DNA from: Paraglaciecola sp.
GTDB lineage: Bacteria; Pseudomonadota; Gammaproteobacteria; Enterobacterales; Alteromonadaceae
DNA length: 64,000 nt
Assembly: GCA_009993955.1 (NCBI GenBank)
Contig: JAACSL010000014.1
Span: 44,674 to 108,673, forward strand
Reading direction: 5' to 3'
Position numbers and translations under genes: made by a program. The notes beneath the pieces were generated by a model that made no database searches, was not told the origin of the DNA, and saw only the letters and a list, made by a program, of their open reading frames with translations. Each line of letters begins with the position of its first letter. Positions within the stretch are counted from its first letter, which is position 1. Positions 53,109 through 63,936 of this stretch are shown here, piece by piece.

Positions 53109-53184
53109 TTGTGTTTCTTCTTGATGTTGGTTAATAGGTTTGTCGCCGCGTCATTGGCTTTGGTTTAAAAGCTTAAAAAATATT

Positions 53185-54216
53185 TTATGTTTGAAGTCGT
53201 TGTTTGATGCGCCAGCGCAATTTTTCTACAGGATAGTCAATCCCGTGAATTGAAATATAGGCCAAACTGAAGGTCGCTAACAGAGTGGGTAACAGTACCC
53301 CAAATTTTTGTAGCGGGTTTAGAAGTAAGTTATCGCCGTATAAATAAAAGCTGAAAAAGGCCGCCAGCTGCCAATGGGCAAGATAAATGGGATAGCTGTA
53401 ATCGCCTATTTTTTTGTCTAACTTTTTAAGGCTACTTGAAGGACTAACATTGAGCAGCATCACAATAATCATGGCATTGATAATAAAGTTGGCGTAGTAA
53501 CTAAGCTCAAACACCGCTCCTGTGTGTGTGACACCAATGGCGGTATTTAAAATAAGTAATACTGACGCCACCGCCAGTAACTGATGGCTATTGTAAACCT
53601 GAACTACTGCACTCAACTTCCCTCGGTAATGGTAAACCAGTGCCCCCATTGAGAAGGGTAAACTGCCAGCAAAAAGTGTTTCATAACGATAGGCATAAGG
53701 ATGTGCCAGCCAATGTGTCAACACCATGTACATCACGCCACCCAAAAACCATAGCCAAGTAAGTGTTTTGAATCGAGATATACCTAGCGCTATCAGCAGG
53801 TAATACAACAACTCAACCGTGAGCGCCCATGTAGGAGGTGAAAGGCGGGGTTTTTGCTGGCCTGGAAATAAATCAGCAAAGATCATGCTTAGGTTTTGGA
53901 GCCAGCCACGGAATGAATCGGGTATCGTCAGCGCGGCATGAAATTGACGACTAAAATCTTCACCAATTAAACCTATAATAAGTAGCGACACCAACAGCAC
54001 AAACCAGTAAGTTGGAAACAAACGTAAAAAACGATTGAATGCGAAAGCCCGATAACCTTGCAGATGATACCCGTACGATTGGTGCATGATATGGGTCATT
54101 AAATAACCGCTTAAAATAAAAAAACCATGTACTGCATATTTACCAATGACGGGGATATCCAATAGGTGGTGAAAGACCACTACGAGCGCCAAAAAAGTGC
54201 GATAAAATCCAAACAT
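53185..54216 (-). CDS. Acyltransferase family 3 membrane protein
   Basis: YRTFLALVVVFHHLLDIP...HGFFILSGYLMTHIM; ~10 TMs. Confidence 0.9.
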   Translation of the reverse strand: MFGFYRTFLALVVVFHHLLDIPVIGKYAVHGFFILSGYLMTHIMHQSYGYHLQGYRAFAFNRFLRLFPTYWFVLLVSLLIIGLIGEDFSRQFHAALTIPDSFRGWLQNLSMIFADLFPGQQKPRLSPPTWALTVELLYYLLIALGISRFKTLTWLWFLGGVMYMVLTHWLAHPYAYRYETLFAGSLPFSMGALVYHYRGKLSAVVQVYNSHQLLAVASVLLILNTAIGVTHTGAVFELSYYANFIINAMIIVMLLNVSPSSSLKKLDKKIGDYSYPIYLAHWQLAAFFSFYLYGDNLLLNPLQKFGVLLPTLLATFSLAYISIHGIDYPVEKLRWRIKQRLQT

Positions 54217-54433
54217 GTCCGACGTTTTCTAGGTATTGAAGGCTTAGGTTAATCCTATCGTATTTCGTTAGTTGATTAATGTTTTCTTTAGCCTGTCATA
54301 AAAAATGTTAGCTTGAACACTCGTTAACCTGTGTTTAAAAAAGTGCAACACCTCCACTAATAAACCTGTAACGAGGATTTCAGCTTGGTTGATAGACTGT
54401 TAAAATCAGCCGCGTTAATAAAAGTAAAATAGG

Positions 54434-55423
54434 TTGATAGCTATTGTGAAAAACAGACGAGCGCAATTCACAAATATGTTCAAGGCTTCTGTTTGGTTAT
54501 TGATGGTAACCGCTGTTAGGGTAGATGCTGAAGAAGGTGTGTTTGCCGACTATCAAAAACAACTCAACATTTCTGGCAAAATCATATCTACAGGCTCCGA
54601 TACCCTCGCTAATTTAATGTCGTTTTGGGGAGATGATTTCAAAGTTATGTACCCAAACGTTGAGTTTGAAATGCATTCTGAAGGCTCTGCAACTGCACCT
54701 CCAGCTTTGTTAACGGCCACAACCGATCTCGCACCAATGAGCCGGCGCATGTCAGATGATGAGCGTAATACATTTTTTCAACGATGGGGATATCTGCCAA
54801 CTGAGATAGCCGTTGCAGTGGACGCTGTTGCTTTATTTGTGCACCGCGATAATCCTTTACCTGCTATCACCCTCAATCAGTTGGCTGCTATCTTTTCTAA
54901 TACTGGAGACTGTATCCATCACGAAAAAATCACAACATGGGGAGCACTCGGCTTAGCGGATTCATGGTATTACAAACACATTGAAACTTACGGACGTAAT
55001 GCTGATTCGGGGTCATACAGTTTTTTCAAAGATGCCGTTTTATGCCAAAGTGAGTTTAACCATGATATGCAAAACTTACCTGGCTCGGGCTCAATAGTGC
55101 AAGCCGTGTCTTACAATCCTTATGCTATTGGATTTTCCGGAAGAGGTTATAAAACCTCGGGAGTAAGGACCTTGCCAATTTTGCTAGATGGCAAGGTAAC
55201 CCTACCGAGTGAACTCAACACTGCAGAGTGGGGCTATCCTCTTTCACGCTATCTGTATATTTATATAAACAAGGCTCCAGCTAAAGCTCTGACACCTCTT
55301 GTGCGTGAATTCATGGCCTATGTTTTGTCTATAGAAGGTCAAAAAACCGTAGAGCTTGATGGTTACGTTGCCATATCGGCTGACCTTGCCAACCAAAATA
55401 TAGAGTTGCTGGCAAAACCTTAA
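54434..55423 (+). CDS. PstS-like phosphate-binding protein (no pst transporter adjacent)
   Basis: ISTGSDTLANLMSFWGDDFKVMYPNVEFEMHSEGSATAPPAL...DLAPMSRRMSDDE. Confidence 0.85.
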   Translation: MIAIVKNRRAQFTNMFKASVWLLMVTAVRVDAEEGVFADYQKQLNISGKIISTGSDTLANLMSFWGDDFKVMYPNVEFEMHSEGSATAPPALLTATTDLAPMSRRMSDDERNTFFQRWGYLPTEIAVAVDAVALFVHRDNPLPAITLNQLAAIFSNTGDCIHHEKITTWGALGLADSWYYKHIETYGRNADSGSYSFFKDAVLCQSEFNHDMQNLPGSGSIVQAVSYNPYAIGFSGRGYKTSGVRTLPILLDGKVTLPSELNTAEWGYPLSRYLYIYINKAPAKALTPLVREFMAYVLSIEGQKTVELDGYVAISADLANQNIELLAKP

Positions 55424-55425
55424 TC

Positions 55426-58284
55426 TTATGTTGGGTGTGTGAGCATACTCAAAAACGGCATTGGTTTGGCAATGCCAAAGCCTTGAGCAAAATCAACACC
55501 AATTTCTCTGAGTAGTTGCTCAGTGGCTTCGTCACCAACAAATTCTGCGATAGTCTTTTTGCCCATACTTTTGGCTATCTCGTGAATGGCTCGTACCGTG
55601 GCTAAGTCACGTTTATCCTGACAAATATTTTTCACAAACGAACCATCAATTTTGACATAATCGACATTCATGTTTTTCAAATAGGTAAAAGACGACATTC
55701 CCGCGCCAAAATCATCTAATGAAAATTGGCAACCCAAGGCTCTGATGTCGTCAATCATGCTCCCAGCACTCACCAGGTTCCCCACTGCTGCTGTTTCCGT
55801 GATTTCAAAACACAGTTTTTCAACAGGCACAGTAGTTCGGCGTAGGCGTTGTATGATGGTTTTCAGTAAAGATGGAGAATTTAAACTGGCACCAGATAGA
55901 TTAATGGCGCACTTATCGAGCTTGGCGAGATGCTCAGGATGTCCTTCCAACAAATCCATCGTTTTATCAAACACCCAGTTATCAACGCGAGTCATCAAAC
56001 CATGGCGTTCAGCAACGGGTATAAACATCGCAGGACTGACCATCTGCCCCGTTTCATCAAACATTCTAAGTAGAATTTCATAGTTGTATTGATCACTGGA
56101 GTTACTCAGCGGTTTAATCGTTTGAAAATAAAGCTGCAGGTTGTGTTGATCAAGGGCACGTTGCAGTTGACCGAGGGTTTGCAATTCTTGACTTCTATAC
56201 TGCTCTTCAGAGTCACATTGTTGATAAACATAAAATTGGTTTCTGCCGTTATCTTTGGCTTTATAACAGGCATTGTCAGCGGCTTTGATTAAGCTAACTG
56301 CATCAAATGAATCGGCGCCAAAGTGCACAAGCCCGATGCTGGCACCCACATGGAATACTTTATCTTCCCAGAAAAAACGAAAGGCCGCGACATTATCGAG
56401 TATTGCCTGCACTGTCAGCTCGGCTTGTTTGCCGACGAGTTCCGTTAAAATCATGCAAAATTCATCGCCACCAATTCGTGCCAACACATCATGTTTGCCT
56501 AAGGTTTGCCCTAAAATGTTGGCAATGTTGTGCAGTAGTTGATCACCTGCATGGTGACCACAGGTGTCGTTTACCAATTTAAACTGATCCATGTCCACAT
56601 AACACAAGGTGGCTTGTTGAGTGGTATTAGCCATCTTACTTAAAAGTTGTTTTAATTTGCGGTCAAAAGCATAACGATTTAACAAACCGGTGAGCTGATC
56701 GTGGTTGGCTTGATAATAGATTTTCTCGCGTAGTTTCAAATCCTCAGTCACGTCTCGCCCAATGCCTTCGATGGCTATTAACGTACCCTTTTCATCAAAC
56801 ACAGGTGAGTCAGTGTACTCAATAAAAACCTCTTGTTGCATGGCGGATACATACGAGACAGTGTAAGGATTCGCACGCTCCCCCTGCAATTGTCGACGAC
56901 GAATATTAGTCATGTCTTTTGGTAGCTCAACGACATACTTCTGATAGTTTTGCTGAAAATCTTCAGTTTCATAACCAAGTATTTGTTTCACACTGCTGCT
57001 GATGTAAGTGACCTGTCCATTGGCCGCCATGGAATAAACAAAATGGCCATTTAAGCCATCACTTAAACGTCTGAACTTTGCTTCACTTTGTTGCAATTTC
57101 TGCTGGTAACGTTGTTCTTGAGTAATATCCCGAATTGTCATCGCTACACCATTGCCAGCTTTAACGACCTGTAACTTCAACCACTGATCTTCATTCGAGC
57201 GCGCCGTTTGGAGGGTTAATTCAAACGCCCTCCCAGTCTCACAAACGTGAATAATATCGGGTAAAACATGCTGAGCACGAATACTTTGGAGTTGTTGTTT
57301 TAAGCTAATGGATTTTGTGATGGGTAGCTTAATATCTAACATGGTTATCGCCACAGTATTGGCGTCAATCAATTCAAAATCTACCAACTCATTTGCGGCA
57401 TTAACTGGCGCTTGATAGACTAAAATGCTGTCGAGGGCCGCTTCACTGGCCGCTTGATAATAAAGCTGACTGCGGCTCAGTTTGTAGGCACTCTTAAGCT
57501 GCCAGAATAAAAACAGGCTAACTAAAAATGACATCATCAAGCCTGTCCAAAACAAAATATCCCCTAGTGGAAATGACTGTCTTGGGCTTTGAATATTGAG
57601 CAGCCATTGGCGATCGGCAAAGACAATCGGGTGGGCTAATACCGGACTGTTTGTATTCATTTGCCCGTGTTTTAACAGCACTACCTTGTTGTCGAATAGA
57701 GAAAAGTTGAATTGCGGGCCAATCAAATCCCCCATCATCACCACCAAAGTGGTATGGATATCAAAACTGGCAAGCACATAACCTAAATTTTCATTATTCG
57801 GATCAACTCTGAAGACATAAAAACTCAACAGTTCGCCATCGTGACGCAACGCAGTGGTATGCCCTGTAGTTGTCAGTTCGGCAGTATTGACGCCAAATTC
57901 TGCAATAGAGTGGCCAACGATAGAGCTTTGTTGTTGGGCTACTACTGTCCACTTTATTGTAAAATCCTTGGCTATCCACCACACATCAGCAATGCCAGGC
58001 AATACATTTTTCATGCTAGCAGCATGAGTGTGAAACCAATCTATTGGATTAGGGTGACGGTCAGGCCAGGAAATGACCAAATCATTTAACGCGCGAATTC
58101 GATCAGCAGAAAAAACTTCTAAAGTATTGCCAACCTGTTGCGCCACAGCCTTTGCCAACGCTGTGCGACGCTGTTCTTCTTGATGATTGAGTTTGTAGCG
58201 AAAAAATGAAAATAGCGTGAGTAGAACGAGAAAAACAATTAACGGCAGGTAATAATATTTCTGCTTAATATTGGAGTAACTCAT
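55426..58284 (-). CDS. Membrane PAS-GGDEF-EAL protein
   Basis: ARIGGDEFCMIL; YEILLRMFD, CFEITETAAV, SLDDFGAGMSSFTYL, DYVKIDGSFV; N-terminal TM sensor. Confidence 0.94.
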   Translation of the reverse strand: MSYSNIKQKYYYLPLIVFLVLLTLFSFFRYKLNHQEEQRRTALAKAVAQQVGNTLEVFSADRIRALNDLVISWPDRHPNPIDWFHTHAASMKNVLPGIADVWWIAKDFTIKWTVVAQQQSSIVGHSIAEFGVNTAELTTTGHTTALRHDGELLSFYVFRVDPNNENLGYVLASFDIHTTLVVMMGDLIGPQFNFSLFDNKVVLLKHGQMNTNSPVLAHPIVFADRQWLLNIQSPRQSFPLGDILFWTGLMMSFLVSLFLFWQLKSAYKLSRSQLYYQAASEAALDSILVYQAPVNAANELVDFELIDANTVAITMLDIKLPITKSISLKQQLQSIRAQHVLPDIIHVCETGRAFELTLQTARSNEDQWLKLQVVKAGNGVAMTIRDITQEQRYQQKLQQSEAKFRRLSDGLNGHFVYSMAANGQVTYISSSVKQILGYETEDFQQNYQKYVVELPKDMTNIRRRQLQGERANPYTVSYVSAMQQEVFIEYTDSPVFDEKGTLIAIEGIGRDVTEDLKLREKIYYQANHDQLTGLLNRYAFDRKLKQLLSKMANTTQQATLCYVDMDQFKLVNDTCGHHAGDQLLHNIANILGQTLGKHDVLARIGGDEFCMILTELVGKQAELTVQAILDNVAAFRFFWEDKVFHVGASIGLVHFGADSFDAVSLIKAADNACYKAKDNGRNQFYVYQQCDSEEQYRSQELQTLGQLQRALDQHNLQLYFQTIKPLSNSSDQYNYEILLRMFDETGQMVSPAMFIPVAERHGLMTRVDNWVFDKTMDLLEGHPEHLAKLDKCAINLSGASLNSPSLLKTIIQRLRRTTVPVEKLCFEITETAAVGNLVSAGSMIDDIRALGCQFSLDDFGAGMSSFTYLKNMNVDYVKIDGSFVKNICQDKRDLATVRAIHEIAKSMGKKTIAEFVGDEATEQLLREIGVDFAQGFGIAKPMPFLSMLTHPT

Positions 58285-58381
58285 CCGAATTGTATCTCAA
58301 AACCGAAAGCTGCAGGCTGGCCATGATTTTATGACAATAATATGACAATTTATTGACAGGAAGAAATTTTTCCCCCATATA

Positions 58382-58407
58382 AAAACACCGCCAGAAGGCG
58401 GTGTTTT
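58382..58407. terminator. Intrinsic terminator downstream of rplI
   Basis: AAAACACCGCC-AGAA-GGCGGTGTTTT. Confidence 0.92.
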
Positions 58408-58430
58408 GCGCAGTTGATGCAAGTAAACCC

Positions 58431-58883
58431 TTAGGCTTCTTGGATAACCACAATTTTGATGCTTGCTGTTACGTCTGAGTGCAATTGCAAATCAACCGTG
58501 TATTCACCCGTTTCGCGTAATGTACCGTTAGGTAATTTCACTTCAGCTTTAGTGGTGGCAAAACCAGCTGCAGTAATGGCATCAGCGATGTCACGAGTAC
58601 CAACAGAACCAAACAATTTACCTTCGCCACCAGCAGGCGCTGCAATGGTCACAGAAGCAAGTTCAGTTAGTTGCTCAGCACGTGCTTGTGCAGCAGTTAA
58701 TTGCTCAGCAATTTTCGCTTCAAGTTCAGCACGACGTTGTTCAAATTTCTCAACGTTTACTTTGGTTGCAGGAACCGCTTTTCCTTTAGGGAATAAGAAG
58801 TTACGTGCATAACCTGATTTTACAGTGACTTTGTCACCTAAGCCGCCCAGGTTGGCAACTTTATCGAGTAGTATGATTTCCAT
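58431..58883 (-). CDS. rplI: 50S ribosomal protein L9
   Basis: [36 protein letters not shown]. Confidence 0.98.
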   Translation of the reverse strand: MEIILLDKVANLGGLGDKVTVKSGYARNFLFPKGKAVPATKVNVEKFEQRRAELEAKIAEQLTAAQARAEQLTELASVTIAAPAGGEGKLFGSVGTRDIADAITAAGFATTKAEVKLPNGTLRETGEYTVDLQLHSDVTASIKIVVIQEA

Positions 58884-58900
58884 CTTTGCTACCTCAGCGA

Positions 58901-59128
58901 TTACTTGTGAGAATCAGTATATGGAAGCAAAGCTAGGAAGCGCGCACGCTTAATAGCAGTTGACAACTGACGCTGATACTTAGCGCTAGTTCCAGTAATA
59001 CGGCTAGGGACAATTTTACCACTTTCAGTGATATAATTTTTCAACATAGCGATGTCTTTGTAATCAATCTCAACAACACCTTCAGCTGAAAAACGGCAAA
59101 ATTTACGACGTCTGAAAAAACGAGCCAT
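58901..59128 (-). CDS. rpsR: 30S ribosomal protein S18
   Basis: [47 protein letters not shown]. Confidence 0.98.
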   Translation of the reverse strand: MARFFRRRKFCRFSAEGVVEIDYKDIAMLKNYITESGKIVPSRITGTSAKYQRQLSTAIKRARFLALLPYTDSHK

Positions 59129-59139
59129 TCTGTTTCTCC

Positions 59140-59535
59140 TTATTCTTGATCTTCGGAAGCGTTAGCTTCTGAATATGCAGGTTTGTCGTAAGAACGTTCT
59201 TCACGTTTTTCGCGACGTTCTTCTTTAGCCATAGGAGATTGTTCAGTCACAACACCCTTGGTGCGCATCACTAAGTTACGCAAGATTACATCGTTAAAAC
59301 GGAAAGCAGTTTCTAATTCTTCGATTGCTTCTGCGGTGGCTTCAGCATTGATCAAGACATAGTGGGCTTTGTGCAATTTGTCGATTGGGTAAGCCAATTG
59401 ACGACGACCCCAGTCTTCTTTACGGTGAATAACACCGCCATCTTGGGTCAGAATTCCAGTATAACGCTCAATCATACTTGGAACTTGTTCACTCTGGTCA
59501 GGGTGAACCATGAATACGATTTCGTAATGACGCAT
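59140..59535 (-). CDS. rpsF: 30S ribosomal protein S6
   Basis: [34 protein letters not shown] ahead of the ATG at 59535/59538. Confidence 0.98.
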   Translation of the reverse strand: MRHYEIVFMVHPDQSEQVPSMIERYTGILTQDGGVIHRKEDWGRRQLAYPIDKLHKAHYVLINAEATAEAIEELETAFRFNDVILRNLVMRTKGVVTEQSPMAKEERREKREERSYDKPAYSEANASEDQE

Positions 59536-59762
59536 CATATTGCTCCTCACGGTTGTAGTCTCGACAGCACAGTCAAACTGTATAGAGACAAGGAACTAAG
59601 TTTAGGTGACTGTTTTAAGCGGCGCGGATTGTATATAAACTGGACATTAACCACAAGGCTTATTTGGCCTAATATGACAAAGAAGCACAGGGCTAACACT
59701 GTATCCTGCGCTTTTTAGTTACAAATGCGAATTTGCTCCGCACTATTCGAAGCTCAACAGGA

Positions 59763-60647
59763 TTAACGACCCGCCACTCTCGCTTCACTTTGATACAGCC
59801 GCCAGACTAAGCCAAAGCCAAAAGAGTACTGCGTGTGTTGTTTGAACAAGGGGCTTTGACGATTGGCCGCGCCACTATGCAGCGCCATGTTACCCCCTAA
59901 AAATATACGCACATCTTGGCTGGCATTAAATGATACAAACACAGATAAGTCGGTGCCTAAATACCCGCCTTTAGCATTAAAGGTTTGGCGCTGTGCCGTA
60001 ACATACTCATCGTCCACTTGATAAAAATAATCATGTAATTGTTCTGTTGCCCAAGTAGGTGAGAGACTCACTGATAATGCTGTTTTGTCACTCAACCAGC
60101 CCTTTTGCCGGTAGGCCAACTCAGGTTGAAAAACCAAGCCGCGATAGGTGAATTGCGAAAAATCTGTGGAGAAGGCCGCGCGGGTTTGTAAGTTTACATA
60201 CAGTTCACCCTTTCCGTGTTGTGCAAAGGTGAGATCAGCAAGGCGCAATTTGAGCTGCGGTCCCAATTCAAAAATGTAGTCAAGATCAGGCATGCCTTGG
60301 CGCGCTACATTGTCATCTGAATTCGCATTAAAAGAGCCGGCCAGCGACAAATCCAATTCATAACTGCGCTTATCAATGGCGACGGCACGGGCAATGGCGC
60401 CATCGCCAATGCGCAGCGTTTCACCACGATAAATAATGTAGGGCGCAGCCAAGACATTATTTTGGCTTTGCTCAGCCGCAGGATATTCAGGTGTACGAAA
60501 CACGGCGGCAAAGGCCCCTGCCTCCCACACGGGCTGCAAGTCGTCTTCTAAGGTAATTTCTTGTTGAGCAAAACTCGTTGAGCAATGGACTAGGCTGAAC
60601 ATGAGCCCGACACCGATTGAACTAATAAGGTTTTTTACACTGCGCAC
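59763..60647 (-). CDS. MipA/OmpV family outer-membrane protein
   Basis: Signal peptide; AAPYIIYRGETLRIGDG; C-terminal YSFGFGLVWRLY beta-barrel pattern. Confidence 0.85.
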   Translation of the reverse strand: MRSVKNLISSIGVGLMFSLVHCSTSFAQQEITLEDDLQPVWEAGAFAAVFRTPEYPAAEQSQNNVLAAPYIIYRGETLRIGDGAIARAVAIDKRSYELDLSLAGSFNANSDDNVARQGMPDLDYIFELGPQLKLRLADLTFAQHGKGELYVNLQTRAAFSTDFSQFTYRGLVFQPELAYRQKGWLSDKTALSVSLSPTWATEQLHDYFYQVDDEYVTAQRQTFNAKGGYLGTDLSVFVSFNASQDVRIFLGGNMALHSGAANRQSPLFKQHTQYSFGFGLVWRLYQSEARVAGR

Positions 60648-60803
60648 AGTATGCTCCGAGAATGCGATAAGCCACTAATACCGTCTAGCGGCATGAAAAG
60701 ATCGCTTTTCACTGTGCTTTGTTGTGGCTGCCCTTTGTCACGCAACAGCTGGAAAGGCGATGTGACAAATTGCAAAATTTTTAATTTATTTATGAACCCA
60801 GCC

Positions 60804-60831
60804 CTTGAGATCAGATCTACCAGCCCCATCT
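60804..60831 (+). promoter_or_regulatory. Sigma-32-type heat-shock promoter of groESL
   Basis: CTTGAG (60804-60809), 14-nt spacer, CCCCATCT (60824-60831); close to the CTTGAAA-N11-16-CCCCAT consensus. Confidence 0.8.
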
Positions 60832-60954
60832 CTGGACGCAGAACAAAGTTCTACACAAAATTCTGAGCAAGGGCTTCGGCGGTTGCTCAACTCAACTCTC
60901 GATTTGACGAGAATTAATTTAACCTAAATATTGGAATTTTCAGGAGATTTGAAA

Positions 60955-61245
60955 ATGGCAATTCGTCCTTTAAACGATCGCGTAATAGTTAAGCGCCAAG
61001 AACAAGAGAGCAAATCAGCAGGTGGCATCGTGCTCACTGGTTCTGCCGCAGAAAAATCAACGCGTGGCAAAGTCATTGCTGTAGGAAACGGTCGTACTTT
61101 AGACAACGGTAGCGTGAAAGCTATTGATGTAAAAGTTGGCGACATCGTTATTTTCAACGACGGATACGGCGTAAAAACTGAAAAGCTTGATGGCGAAGAA
61201 GTGCTAATCCTAGGTGAAAACGACATCCTAGCAGTAGTTGAATAA
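60955..61245 (+). CDS. groES: Co-chaperonin GroES
   Basis: [43 protein letters not shown]. Confidence 0.98.
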   Translation: MAIRPLNDRVIVKRQEQESKSAGGIVLTGSAAEKSTRGKVIAVGNGRTLDNGSVKAIDVKVGDIVIFNDGYGVKTEKLDGEEVLILGENDILAVVE

Positions 61246-61258
61246 GACCCATAATTAA

Positions 61259-62926
<1,668 letters not shown>

Positions 62927-62973
62927 TCCATCCGGATTAGCATCCGCTCAAAGCTTGGCTTTGACATCTTAAG

Positions 62974-62996
62974 AAACCCGCTTCGGCGGGTTTTTT
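62974..62996 (+). terminator. Intrinsic terminator downstream of groEL
   Basis: AAACCCGC-TTCG-GCGGGTTT followed by TTT. Confidence 0.92.
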
Positions 62997-63176
62997 ATTG
63001 CCTGCAAAATCAGGCTTTCATTTGTCGCTGCGCGACGGGCTAATGCGCTGTGCTCATTAAGATTATGCGCTGCGCGCACTTATCGCTGCGCGACCGCAAT
63101 CCATTGCTTATTTCAAGCAGCATCCCTGCTGCTTGAGTTACTTCTTTCCAACAGCCGAAAGAACTAACGAAGAAAG

Positions 63177-63320
63177 GCCGCTCTCCAACCAAGTTCTATT
63201 CCTTGCGCTACTTGGCAAATAAAGGTCGCGATGACTTGTTCCCGACAAGACATCACTCAAATTACATCCATGTAATTTTCCCTTTATTTGCCTGCGGTGC
63301 TCGGGGAACTTGGAGTCGAG
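63177..63320. repeat. Module copy 1: GCCGCTCTCC ... CGGGGAACTTGGAGTCGAG with nested inverted arms
   Basis: CCAAGTTC (63189-63196)/GAACTTGG (63306-63313); GGCAAATAAAGG (63214-63225)/CCTTTATTTGCC (63281-63292). Confidence 0.85.
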
Positions 63321-63624
63321 GGAAAACGATAAGTTTCTTCGAATTTAAGAGTTGTTTGTCGATTATTTAAGATGGATGCCCTATTAGGTACTTCGTGCAC
63401 TGGCTTCCATGCCATTTTTCAAACGACATCCTTGTCGCCCGACCATACTTTTTTGTAAAGTGCATCCCTGCACTTTACCTTACGGCCAGCTATAGCTGTC
63501 CCATATTTATCCCGTAAATATGGTCAACAGCTAAGAAGAGTAGGCACAAATTTTTATGGAAAAAATTTGAACATCCGAAGGATGGCCCGAAGGGTGAAAT
63601 ACATGGATGTATTTCATAACAAAA

Positions 63625-63778
63625 GCCGCTCTCCGGCAAACTTCCTAATCCAATTTCACCCGCACCTTGTTGATCAAACCGGCGCAGGTAACATCCATGT
63701 AAAGCAGGCGCCTTGTCCAAACGTCCATGTTTGGACATTTGACAAGACACAGCTGAAATCGGGGAAGTTGGAGTCGAG
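63625..63778. repeat. Module copy 2: GCCGCTCTCC ... CGGGGAAGTTGGAGTCGAG with nested inverted arms
   Basis: AACTTCC (63639-63645)/GGAAGTT (63763-63769); ATTTCA (63653-63658)/TGAAAT (63754-63759). Confidence 0.85.
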
Positions 63779-63936
63779 AAAAAATTAACAGCGTCGCTGC
63801 GCGATATGGCACTTCATGAATGAAACATCACTATCCGAACAAAATAAATATGTGTGTCCTATTAAGCGTGTTTTTATTGCCTTGTATACTGTACTTACGT
63901 AGCAGATATTTTTTATATATATAACCTGAGATCGGT

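Larger units (their letters stand above)
63001..63805. repeat. Non-coding mosaic of short inverted repeats with near-constant TCCN/TCCCG loops, plus TGC-loop GC hairpins
   Basis: At least ten hairpins read directly, e.g. 63113-63136, 63235-63249, 63259-63278, 63424-63437, 63455-63478, 63501-63523, 63595-63616, 63714-63737; no convincing ORF. Confidence 0.9.

Noticed and set aside
63490-63788. ORFs 63490-63750 (-) and 63567-63788 (+) as genes
   Set aside because: They lie across the inverted-repeat mosaic, overlap each other, lack recognisable domains and have poor translation signals; probably chance ORFs.
63001-63800. CRISPR array
   Set aside because: Repeated CATCC/TCCN motifs are hairpins with variable stems and irregular spacing; there are no constant 24-40 bp repeats with uniform spacers and no cas genes.
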